A stretch of 64,000 nucleotides of DNA, taken from assembly GCA_017792345.1 (NCBI GenBank), contig CP051228.1, forward strand, positions 2,618,501-2,682,500, written 5' to 3'. Source of the DNA: Mesoflavibacter sp. GTDB lineage: Bacteria; Pseudomonadota; Alphaproteobacteria; UBA8366; Aestuariispiraceae. Positions within the stretch are counted from its first letter, which is position 1; each line of letters begins with the position of its first letter. Position numbers and translations under genes: made by a program. The notes below the pieces were generated by a model. That model was not told where the DNA came from and did not search any database. It saw only the letters and a list, made by a program, of their open reading frames with translations. Below, piece after piece: positions 46,699 to 54,507 of the stretch.

Positions 46699-47456
46699 GA
46701 CAGACGCACCGGAACGCCGGAATCGTGCAGGGACGATTTCAATTCGGAAACCGTTGCCAGTTTGTAATGGAACATGCTGGCGCAGGCGACGGCATCGACA
46801 TTTCCATTCAAGAAGGCAGCGGAGATATGTTCCGCTTTTCCGGCGCCGCCGCAGGCGATTACCGGTACTTCCACCAATTCGCGGACGCGGGTGATAAGGT
46901 CCATATCGAACCCTTTCTTCGTGCCCTCCATATCGACGGATGTGAGGATGATCTCCCCGGCCCCGAGCGAAACGGCTTCCTGGACCCAGGCGAGCACGTC
47001 CTTGCCGGTGGTTTCCCGGCCGTTGTCGCAAAGCGCTTCCCATTGTCCCGGCGCGTGCCGCTTTGCCTCAATGGACAGGACCACGCATTGACTGCCGAAG
47101 GCGGCCGCGGTTTCCCGAATGAATTCGGGCCGCTTCACGGCAGCCGTATTGACCGCCACCTTGTCCGCCCCGCATCTCAACGCCTGTTTGAAATCATCGA
47201 CGGTTCGTATTCCGCCGCCGATCGTAATCGGGACGAACACGTCCCGGGCCGTTTCTTCGATAACCCCGAAGATGCTGCTGCGGCCGTACAGGCTGGCGAC
47301 GGTGTCCATGTACAGGATTTCGTCGATTCCGTCCTTGTAGTAGGCGCGTGCAAGGTCTCCTGGCTTTCCGACGACGCGAAGGCCTTCAAGGTGAATGCCC
47401 TTGATGACATTCGGGCCTTTGATGTCGAGGCGAGAGATCAAACGAATGGGATGCAT
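46695..47456 (-). CDS. hisF: HisF-like cyclase subunit (glycan paralogue)
   Basis: A 253-residue beta/alpha barrel. The opening RLISRLDIKGPNVIKGIHLEGLRVVG is typical of the WbuY/HisF2 group rather than housekeeping HisF (IPCLDV). Catalytic Asp11 is kept, but the second acid, Asp130 in classic HisF (SIDAKR), is Glu130 here (SIEAKR). That change suggests the cyclase activity is lost and that the barrel only channels ammonia. It lies with HisH in the PtmE/LegF-like operon. Confidence 0.88.
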   Translation of the reverse strand: MHPIRLISRLDIKGPNVIKGIHLEGLRVVGKPGDLARAYYKDGIDEILYMDTVASLYGRSSIFGVIEETARDVFVPITIGGGIRTVDDFKQALRCGADKVAVNTAAVKRPEFIRETAAAFGSQCVVLSIEAKRHAPGQWEALCDNGRETTGKDVLAWVQEAVSLGAGEIILTSVDMEGTKKGFDMDLITRVRELVEVPVIACGGAGKAEHISAAFLNGNVDAVACASMFHYKLATVSELKSSLHDSGVPVRLS

Positions 47457-47495
47457 GGTGTGTGTCGGGACCCTGATGCGAGATCGAGGTTCGGG

Positions 47496-48305
47496 TTAGA
47501 TACTGTTCGAGGGCAGTTCGGCGTCTCGCCGTTCCTGCAGCTCTTCTTCTGTCGGCTCGTGGATGCTGCGGCGAGACCGGTTCAGCATGATCCGGCCTTC
47601 CGTCAGCGTACAGCACAGCCAGACGGCTTCCGGCAGGATCTGGGCCGGGATCATCGCGATGACGTATAGAGCGGCCCCGTATTCCGGCACGAACAACAGG
47701 ACCGGGGCCAGGAAGGACGAATTGACATAATAGGCCGCGACCCAGCCGGTGACGGTCCGGACGCCCTTGAGTTTCGCTTCGGCCTCGTCGCTGACGGGAC
47801 CGCTTTGGACCGTCATCCATTCGCGGAAGAAGCTGAGGCGGTTTCTCGCGAGCTGGCTCGTCAAACAGGCGGCGGCGCCCGCGAACCCCAGAACGATGAA
47901 ATACGGCGACCCGCCCGCGTGCCAGACCGCGATCCCTGCGGCGGGTGGGCACAGAACCAGGAAGATCATGTCGGCGAGGCCGTCGGAGTATTTGCCCCAA
48001 TAGCTCGTCGACTTCGCGACCCGTGCAATGTTGCCGTCTACGAAATCAAGAATGTAGGTCAGGTAAAACAGACCCCCTGCCGCGGCCGTTGCCGGATAGT
48101 TGCCCAGCAACAAAAGCCCTGCGGCCAGGACGGACAGGCACGCCCGCAGCCCGGTCACGCCATTGGCCGTCCACCCGGTGTTGTAGAATAGGGGCGTCAG
48201 AAGGTTTCCCGCCGGCCGGCCGACAAACCGGACGAAGAAAGGCGGTTTGATACGTGCCGAGATCGAGTTCCGGACGTCTTCCAGAGTAACCTTACGCTTG
48301 ATCAT
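47496..48305 (-). CDS. CDP-alcohol phosphatidyltransferase family protein
   Basis: A 269-residue integral membrane enzyme with about six helices. The family motif D-G-x2-A-R-x8-G-x3-D-x3-D is complete: D90, G91, A94, R95, G104, D108, D112. It transfers a phospho-alcohol from a CDP-alcohol to an acceptor. It is the first gene of the operon followed by HisF, HisH and the cytidylyltransferase. Within a glycan island it may make a phospho-linked substituent or a lipid carrier rather than a housekeeping phospholipid. Acceptor and donor are unknown. Confidence 0.85.
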   Translation of the reverse strand: MIKRKVTLEDVRNSISARIKPPFFVRFVGRPAGNLLTPLFYNTGWTANGVTGLRACLSVLAAGLLLLGNYPATAAAGGLFYLTYILDFVDGNIARVAKSTSYWGKYSDGLADMIFLVLCPPAAGIAVWHAGGSPYFIVLGFAGAAACLTSQLARNRLSFFREWMTVQSGPVSDEAEAKLKGVRTVTGWVAAYYVNSSFLAPVLLFVPEYGAALYVIAMIPAQILPEAVWLCCTLTEGRIMLNRSRRSIHEPTEEELQERRDAELPSNSI

Positions 48306-48637
48306 GGGTGTACGAATGGCCCGGGTTCAAATCTTGGGAAGGATGGCCGCACGGTATGCGGACGCGATGGTGCCTGGGGCGGGATGGTTTGTACTGTTGG
48401 GATGGCTGGGTGTTCGATTGCTACCGCACACCAGGATCTTTCACCTGATGAGAAAGCGGCCAAGATCAGCCTTGCTGATCAAGCTTGTAGTGTGCGCACC
48501 GTCGGACTGTCAAGGGAGCGACCGGCTGAAATGGGCGCTGATTTGCCGCCGTTCCGGCGTCGGTGGCGCGGTTTGACGATGCTCCGCTTTGCCGGTAAGA
48601 GGGGGCTGCACTGTCTGAAAGCGTGGGTTTTCGTCCT
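48306..48637. promoter_or_regulatory. Divergent control region between CDP-alcohol transferase and cysC-like genes
   Basis: 332 bases with no convincing gene. It separates the minus-strand CDP-alcohol transferase operon from the plus-strand cysC-sat-pyk-like operon, so promoters in both directions are expected. A perfect 7-bp inverted repeat lies at 48464-48480. No clear promoter boxes are assigned. Confidence 0.4.
48464..48480. repeat. Perfect inverted repeat in divergent region
   Basis: GATCAGC at 48464-48470 and GCTGATC at 48474-48480 with a CTT spacer. No T-run follows in either direction. It could be an operator for one or both of the flanking operons. Confidence 0.35.
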
Positions 48638-49171
48638 ATGGTGATTTGGATTACTGGTCTCTCGGGGGCTGGGAAGAGCACCGTTTGCAATCGCCTATGG
48701 GATTTACTGAAACCGACGATACCCGAGCTGGTTCTGCTGGACGGGGATACCGTCCGGGAAATTTTCGGTTCCCAGCTGGGCTATTCCGAGGCCGAGAGGC
48801 GAATCCAGATCGGTCGGATCCAGTCGCTCGCCAAGGAATTGGACCGGCAGAACCTCGTTGTCCTGGTGGCGGCGCTTTATGCCGCGCCCGACCTGCTGGC
48901 GCGGAATCGCGAACTCTTCGCCGATTACCGGGAAATTTACCTGGACGCCTCGTTGGAGCTTGTCCAATCGCGCGATCCGAAGGGGCTCTATGCGCGGGTT
49001 CGGGGCCAGGAAAACCCCGAAGTGGTGGGCATCGACATCCCATGGAACGCCCCGCAGAATGCCGATCTCCGCATCGACATGAGCAGCGCCAGGTCGCCGG
49101 ACGCCGTGGCGCAGGACATCATTCGGATCGTTCCCCGTTTTTCGGATGCAATCGCTTCTGGCGACCTGTAA
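48638..49171 (+). CDS. Capsule-type CysC-like (APS kinase family) kinase
   Basis: A 177-residue P-loop kinase. P-loop GLSGAGKST at 7-15, LDGDTVREIFG at 34-44 and RDPKGLY at 112-118 are APS-kinase features. However, the canonical FTGIDDPYE block is VVGIDIPWNAP (129-139), and the usual ISPYR stretch is LYAAPDLLARNRE (80-92). In this respect it resembles capsule-cluster relatives more than the CysNC kinase in this window; one such relative, Campylobacter Cj1415, phosphorylates CDP-phosphoramidate. Next to ATP sulfurylase, APS remains the simplest substrate. The ATG at 48638 matches the family N-terminus. Confidence 0.85.
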   Translation: MVIWITGLSGAGKSTVCNRLWDLLKPTIPELVLLDGDTVREIFGSQLGYSEAERRIQIGRIQSLAKELDRQNLVVLVAALYAAPDLLARNRELFADYREIYLDASLELVQSRDPKGLYARVRGQENPEVVGIDIPWNAPQNADLRIDMSSARSPDAVAQDIIRIVPRFSDAIASGDL

Positions 49172-49207
49172 GCGTTCGTCGGGCTTCGGACACACCAACA
49201 GCCGGAT

Positions 49208-50314
49208 ATGAACATGACCGACGACAGCGCCAAACTGGAGCTGACATTTTCCCAGTTCCTTGAGGTGACGAACATCGCGACCGGGACCTATGCGCCGGTG
49301 GCCGGGTTCATGGGAAGTGCCGACCTTAAGAGCGTTGTCAGCGAAATGCGGCTCACGGACGGGTCTCCGTTCCCGATTCCGATCGTGTTGCAGACCAAGA
49401 AAGAATTGGCCGACCGGTTCGCCGGGCGGGACAGTATCGAACTGGTTTTCGCGGGCAAGACCGTCGCGCAGCTTTCCATCAGCGAGATCTTTGACGTCAA
49501 CTTGATCGAGATCGCGCGGGCGGTGTTCGGGACCGATAGTTTCGACCATCCGGGCGTGCGCTTCATGGCGGGCGATCCATCGCGGAACGTCATGATCGCG
49601 GGCATCCCGCAACAGGTTGTGGCACGGCAGTCCGGGTTCGGGTCTTGGGACATGACCCCGGCGGAATCCCGGGCCTATATCGCTGAAATGGGATGGCAAA
49701 CTGTTGCCGGTTTTCAAACCCGGAACGTGCCCCATAGAGCGCACGAGTATCTGCAGCGTACCGCGCTGGAGGTATGCGACGGCCTTTTGATCCACCCTCT
49801 GGTCGGTTGGAAGAAGAAGGGCGATTTCACCCCGGAGGCGGTGCTCGCCGGGTACCAGGCTCTGATCAGCAACTACTATCCGGCGAACCGCGTGAAACTG
49901 GCGCTGCTGCTTGCGCCGATGCGATATGCCGGCCCGCGCGAAGCTTTGCTGCACGCGATCATCCGGCGCAACTACGGCTGCACGCATTTCATCGTCGGGC
50001 GCGATCATGCCGGGGTCGGGGATTTCTACGGCAAGTACGATGCCCATGCGCTCGCGGACCGTTTCCGCGGGGAACTGGGAATCGAAATTCTGAAACTGGC
50101 CGGTCCATTCTACTGTCCGGCCTGCGATGGGATCGCCACCGAAAAAACCTGCAAGCACGTCCACGAGAGTCCGGATTCGGTCGATCACATTGCCGGTACC
50201 GCGATGCGCCAGATGTTGTCGGCCGGCGGCAAGCCGCAGCCGCATCTAATGCGTCAGGAAGTCCTGGACGCACTTAAGAACGTCGATCTTTTCGTTACTG
50301 GGGAAGACCAATGA
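49208..50314 (+). CDS. sat: Sulfate adenylyltransferase (Sat type)
   Basis: A 368-residue homomeric-type ATP sulfurylase, unrelated to CysDN. Q170-T-R-N and H176/H179 form the QxRNxxHxxH nucleotide-binding motif; PMRYAGPREALLHA and GRDHAG (264-269) are conserved, and a Cys set near 299-314 fits the zinc site. The N-terminal part is about 15-20 residues shorter than usual. Second gene of the operon with the CysC-like kinase and PK-like protein; its stop overlaps the next start (ATGA). Confidence 0.92.
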   Translation: MNMTDDSAKLELTFSQFLEVTNIATGTYAPVAGFMGSADLKSVVSEMRLTDGSPFPIPIVLQTKKELADRFAGRDSIELVFAGKTVAQLSISEIFDVNLIEIARAVFGTDSFDHPGVRFMAGDPSRNVMIAGIPQQVVARQSGFGSWDMTPAESRAYIAEMGWQTVAGFQTRNVPHRAHEYLQRTALEVCDGLLIHPLVGWKKKGDFTPEAVLAGYQALISNYYPANRVKLALLLAPMRYAGPREALLHAIIRRNYGCTHFIVGRDHAGVGDFYGKYDAHALADRFRGELGIEILKLAGPFYCPACDGIATEKTCKHVHESPDSVDHIAGTAMRQMLSAGGKPQPHLMRQEVLDALKNVDLFVTGEDQ

Positions 50315-51738
50315 ACAAGACCAAGATCGTTTGCACAATCGGTCCGGCGACAAGTTCCGAAGAGGCGCTGCGCGAATTGCACGCCGTCGGAATGGATATG
50401 GCGCGCCTTAATGGATCGCATGCCGATCTGGATTGGCATCGCGGCGTCATTGCGCGCCTTCGGAAGGTTCTGCCGACGACGCCGATCTTGATGGATATTC
50501 CCGGTCGCAAGATCCGGACGGTGCAGTTGAAGCACGAACCGTCCTTCCGCGAAGGCGAGACCATCATTCTGACGACGGATCAGAGCCACGACGGCACTCA
50601 GAAAGTGCCGGTGAACTACGCCAACCTTCATCGGGATCTCGCGGCCGGCAATACGGTCCTCGCGGATGACGGAACCCTGAAGTTCACGGTCGAGAAGGTG
50701 GAGGGACAGGACATCCACCTGCGCGCGGAAGGCGACGGTACCTTGCGCAGCCGCAAGGGGATCAATGTTCCTTTCGTGAATCTTCAGACCGCGCCCGTAA
50801 CGGACCGCGACCGGTCGATGCTGGCCTTCTGTGTCGAAAATGGCGTGGACTATGTCGGCATCAGCTTCGTCGAGTCGGGCGCCCATGTCGAAGAGATCAA
50901 GAAGGTGATCGGCGGCGCCTCTCCGCGTGTCGTCGCAAAGGTCGAGAACCGGGGCGGCTTGGCGCATGTGGACGAGATCGCGCGTGTCAGCGATGCCCTG
51001 ATGATCGACCGGGGCGACCTGTCCGTCGAAACCTCTATCGAGGATGTGGTCCTCAATCAGAAGCGCGTCATCGAAGTCGCGCGGTCCCATGCGAAGCCGG
51101 TGATCGTGGCGACGGAAATGCTGCACACCATGATCGAGCAGCGGTTCCCGACGAAGGCGGAAGTCTCCGACATCACGAATGCGGTCCTGGATGGATGCGC
51201 GGCGACGATGCTGTCCGGCGAGACCGCCGTCGGCAGCTATTGGCGCGAATGTGTCGCCCTGATGCGCAGCGTCGTCGACAAGGCGGACGCGTTCCAGCAT
51301 CCGGTCGCGGAAACCGCCGCAAAGCTGGAACAGCGCAGCCAGCTTCCGGACGCGGTCGAGGACGCCGTCGCGTTGCTTTGCCGGCAATTGCCGATTTCCA
51401 AGATCGTCACGATCTCGGTGTCCGGTTTCGCGGCCGAGCGGATTTCGTCACGGCGCCCCCGTCAGGAAATCATCTGTGCCAGCAACGACCCGAGAACCGT
51501 CCGCGCGACCAACCTGCTGCACGGCACGCGGGGCGTTTTCGTGGATATCCCGTTCTCCAAAACGACGACGGATCATATTCCGGCATGCCTGAAGGCGCTG
51601 TTCGATCAGAAGGAAATTCTGCCGGAAGATCTTATCATCGTCATCGCCGTCGGTTACCCGAAGAGCGGTAATCGCATGAACCTGATCCAGACCCACGTTG
51701 TCAGCGATCTGGCGGACACGCTCGGATGGTCTGGTTAG
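50311..51738 (+). CDS. Divergent pyruvate kinase-like protein
   Basis: A 475-residue protein with the full pyruvate kinase fold and a C-terminal regulatory domain. Core catalytic residues are kept: R32 and N34, K210 and E212 in AKVEN, D236 in RGDL, T268 and MLSGE. The substrate-site loops differ: RLNFSHG is RLNGSHA, DxKGPEIR is DIPGRKIR (losing the Thr that binds potassium), and ARGDLG is DRGDLS. Translation is coupled to sat. It may act on PEP or another phospho-enol in a glycan-related reaction rather than in glycolysis. Confidence 0.85.
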   Translation: MNKTKIVCTIGPATSSEEALRELHAVGMDMARLNGSHADLDWHRGVIARLRKVLPTTPILMDIPGRKIRTVQLKHEPSFREGETIILTTDQSHDGTQKVPVNYANLHRDLAAGNTVLADDGTLKFTVEKVEGQDIHLRAEGDGTLRSRKGINVPFVNLQTAPVTDRDRSMLAFCVENGVDYVGISFVESGAHVEEIKKVIGGASPRVVAKVENRGGLAHVDEIARVSDALMIDRGDLSVETSIEDVVLNQKRVIEVARSHAKPVIVATEMLHTMIEQRFPTKAEVSDITNAVLDGCAATMLSGETAVGSYWRECVALMRSVVDKADAFQHPVAETAAKLEQRSQLPDAVEDAVALLCRQLPISKIVTISVSGFAAERISSRRPRQEIICASNDPRTVRATNLLHGTRGVFVDIPFSKTTTDHIPACLKALFDQKEILPEDLIIVIAVGYPKSGNRMNLIQTHVVSDLADTLGWSG

Positions 51739-52988
51739 CGCCGCGCGTATAGCGGCGCGCCTCTGCGGGTTACGGCGTCAAACCAGACGCCGGACATCAG
51801 AGACGTGGAAACGGCCGCCAGGACCAGTGTCACATACACCCGCTGATCGACGATCCCATGGTCGTAGACGACGCTGGCAAGGACAATGCCCGGGCCGCCG
51901 CGCGTGTTCATCGCCACGGCGAAGTTCAGGGCTGTCAGCTTGGTGAATTTGGCCAGGTACATGCCGCCATAGACACTGATCATTTCCAGAGCGGACGACA
52001 TCACCAGGAAGCCTAGGAACAGCGTCGGATCGAAGGCTGCCGGGATGTCGATGCGGCAGCCGACCAGGGCAAAATAGATCGGAACGAAAAAGCCCATCGA
52101 GAATGAGTAGATGCTGGATTTCTGCGGTTCGAGCACCGGGCTGTTGATCGATCCGAAGGCGATGCCTGCGATGAAACCGCCAAACACGGCACCGACCCCG
52201 ATCCAGGATGCCAGGGCCGCGACGGCAAGACACCAGACCATGGCATAGCCGAGAGGCTGCGACCGGATCAGCGGCGCCATCTGGAACCGGATCGGCAATC
52301 GTAGGATCTGCGGTCCCAGGAGAAGCCCGCCGGCGCAGAAGGCGAGCGAGAGCAGCGCCGCCCGGCCGATATCCGCGAGAGACGGCGAGGTGAATTGGGC
52401 AATCTGCGTGACGGTCGCCAGCAAGGCCCAGAGCAAGATGTCCTGGACCGTCGACGCGGCCAGGACGATCCTGGCGAAGCGGGTTTCCACGATGCCGAGA
52501 TCCAGGAAAATCTTTGAGATCACCGGGATCGATGTCACCGAAACGGCGATGGCCAGCACCATTGCCATGGTCAGCATGCTGCCATTCGGCCCCATGTAGT
52601 CCGATAGGTCATAGACGAGAGCGGTGGAGAATCCGGCGGTGAAAGGAAGGATTGTTCCCGCCGCAAACAGGATCAGGACAACCCTGGCCTCGGGGCGGGT
52701 CCAGTTGCTGTTGCTGATCTTGAATCCCGCGCAGAACATGAGCAGGACAAGACCGATCGAATAGAAGAATTGAACGATGTCGTGATCCAGCAGCAGGATA
52801 CTATCGACGACCGAACCTTCCGCGCCCCAAAAGTATCCCAGGATAGAGGGGCCCAGAAGAATCCCCGCGAAGATCTCCCCCATGACGCGTGGCATCCGGC
52901 ACTTTTCGAAAACAAATCCGAACAGATGCGAAAACATCAGGATCAGGCAAAGTGTGAACAGAACCTTAGAGAGTTCGTTGTAATCCAT
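51735..52988 (-). CDS. CPA2-family cation/proton antiporter
   Basis: A 417-residue polytopic membrane protein with about 12 hydrophobic segments, matching the Na/H exchanger domain of KefB/KefC-type antiporters: CRMPRVMGEIFAGILLGPSILGYFWG near residues 31-56, a central GVGAVFGGFIAGIAFGS, and a late TRGGPGIVLASVVYDHG. There is no C-terminal TrkA-N/RCK domain. It converges on the PK-like gene, the two stop codons overlapping by 4 bases. No obvious link to glycan synthesis. Confidence 0.88.
   Translation of the reverse strand: MDYNELSKVLFTLCLILMFSHLFGFVFEKCRMPRVMGEIFAGILLGPSILGYFWGAEGSVVDSILLLDHDIVQFFYSIGLVLLMFCAGFKISNSNWTRPEARVVLILFAAGTILPFTAGFSTALVYDLSDYMGPNGSMLTMAMVLAIAVSVTSIPVISKIFLDLGIVETRFARIVLAASTVQDILLWALLATVTQIAQFTSPSLADIGRAALLSLAFCAGGLLLGPQILRLPIRFQMAPLIRSQPLGYAMVWCLAVAALASWIGVGAVFGGFIAGIAFGSINSPVLEPQKSSIYSFSMGFFVPIYFALVGCRIDIPAAFDPTLFLGFLVMSSALEMISVYGGMYLAKFTKLTALNFAVAMNTRGGPGIVLASVVYDHGIVDQRVYVTLVLAAVSTSLMSGVWFDAVTRRGAPLYARR
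51738..51758. repeat. GC-rich hairpin at convergent gene ends
   Basis: GCGCCGC (51738-51744) and GCGGCGC (51752-51758) form a perfect 7-bp stem with a 7-base loop, exactly at the shared 3' ends of the PK-like and antiporter genes. No T-tract, so termination is only possible. Confidence 0.35.
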
Positions 52989-53220
52989 GGAGGGAAACCC
53001 GCCGCAGCCTGATCGTTCTGTTGTGGGGAGTGTCTGCCAGAAGGACGGCAGATTCGATCCTTACCTGAAGGAAACCGGGCGAGACATAACACCTTGCCCC
53101 ATTCTTGTCAGGCTGTTTGTGACCGGACGGGCCGCCGCGCGGTTCAGGTAAGAACCCGAACACGTCGCCGGCATGAACCGCCTTCCGCTGTCGGATCGGC
53201 CGATCGAGCGGCGGATTTGA

Positions 53221-54489
53221 TCAACCGACGCGGTGGCGCAACTGCCATCCTTCGCTGGTCTTCTTCCAGAGATGCGGCGACCGGAAGCTGTCGGCGATCT
53301 CCATGAATTCGGCCTCTTCCATATTCAGGTATTCGAGCACCTGGGGGAAGTAGCGCGCCGGAAACTCCCCGTCGAAACGGTGGACCAGCGCCACGCCTTC
53401 TTCACGTTCGATATGCTTGTGCCGGATTTCCTGGCTGGCTTCATGGGTGCAGCGGCCGATGCCGAACTTGATGAACCCACACCAGTAATGGAACCCGTCA
53501 ATTTTGTCGTCGATGGAATTGTATTTCGAGAACGTGCCTTCGGTGCGCACGGGATTGGCGCTGAACCCGGTGTGGTCGACGGCGTAATAGAAGCATTCCT
53601 GCGGCGTCCAGCGCAGGAAATGACCCAGATAATGCGCCTCGATACCGGCGTCGCGCACCGTGTCTTCCGTGATCGGCATATAGGGCGACAGGTCGCTTTG
53701 CGAGATCCCGTGTTCCGCCAGCTCGTCGGTCGACAGGCCGCCGATGCGGTAATCCTTGTTCGGGTCGCCGGTCAGATAACGGATCGGCACTTGGGAGTCC
53801 GCGTCTTCCCCCTTGCCCGCGCCATACTCGGCGGCATTCTCGCCATAAAAGACCAAGGGGATGTTCATTTGCCGGGCGATCTTCACCGGGAAGTTCCGCT
53901 GCCCCAGGGTGAAAGGCTGGAACGGGTGCAGCAGATTGCGATAGGCCAGTTCCGTAAGCTTGCGCTGGACCAGCCCATTGGCGGTGAACAGGTAATTGTC
54001 GAAGCCGCCCTGATGGATCCAGTTGGTGAAATTCTGCCAACCGATATCGGTATACATGTGCGGCGCCCAGGTCACCGTCAGGGGACGCATGCCGAATTTC
54101 GACTTCAGCATATGGGCCGCATAGGCGGAATCCTTGCCCCCCGATCCCGGAACCAGACAATCGTAGGAGCCGTTGCGCGACCGGAAGCGGTCCAGAAGTT
54201 GACGCAAATCCGCTTCACGCTTGTCCCAGTCGATCTCGTCCTTGCGCTCGACGACCCGGCAGGCCTCGCAGACGCCGTCCTCGCCGAAATAGATCGTCGC
54301 TTTCCGCGCTTCCCGGCGGTCGGAGCCCATGACGCTGGGGGCGGCGCGCTGGTTGGAGATGACGCAATTGCTGCAGAAGGTCACATTCGCCGGCAGGCCG
54401 TACCGCACTTCCAACTCGCCGTCGACCGGGTCGACGACATAGGTCGTGCCGTTGCGTTCGATAATTTCCGGCTGGGCGTCGCTCGTCAT
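53221..54489 (-). CDS. N-acetyl sugar amidotransferase (WbpG/PseA/PtmG-like)
   Basis: A 422-residue PP-loop ATP-pyrophosphatase. CSNCVISNQR and CEACR are two zinc-type cysteine pairs, followed by the PP-loop VPGSGGKDSAYAAHML near residues 113-128. The family converts an acetamido group to an acetamidino group using ammonia delivered by HisH/HisF; a HisH/HisF pair is encoded at 46.1-47.5 kb. It is the last gene of the LegI/LegG operon, so legionaminic acid is the likely acceptor; the 2,3-diamino-uronic acid is an alternative. Confidence 0.92.
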   Translation of the reverse strand: MTSDAQPEIIERNGTTYVVDPVDGELEVRYGLPANVTFCSNCVISNQRAAPSVMGSDRREARKATIYFGEDGVCEACRVVERKDEIDWDKREADLRQLLDRFRSRNGSYDCLVPGSGGKDSAYAAHMLKSKFGMRPLTVTWAPHMYTDIGWQNFTNWIHQGGFDNYLFTANGLVQRKLTELAYRNLLHPFQPFTLGQRNFPVKIARQMNIPLVFYGENAAEYGAGKGEDADSQVPIRYLTGDPNKDYRIGGLSTDELAEHGISQSDLSPYMPITEDTVRDAGIEAHYLGHFLRWTPQECFYYAVDHTGFSANPVRTEGTFSKYNSIDDKIDGFHYWCGFIKFGIGRCTHEASQEIRHKHIEREEGVALVHRFDGEFPARYFPQVLEYLNMEEAEFMEIADSFRSPHLWKKTSEGWQLRHRVG

Positions 54490-54507
54490 TGCCGCAGATA
54501 CCTTCAG

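Noticed and set aside
46084-47456. Histidine-biosynthesis genes
   Set aside because: No other his genes are present, the HisF opening is of the glycan type, and the neighbours are PtmE- and LegF-like genes.
48247-48576. A 109-codon plus-strand open frame in the divergent region
   Set aside because: It starts inside the CDP-alcohol transferase gene, has no ribosome site and no similarity to known families.
48638-49171. Campylobacter-type methyl-phosphoramidate pathway
   Set aside because: The kinase subfamily fits, but no glutamine kinase, phosphoglutamine cytidylyltransferase or hydrolase of that pathway is present; a Sat gene is there instead.
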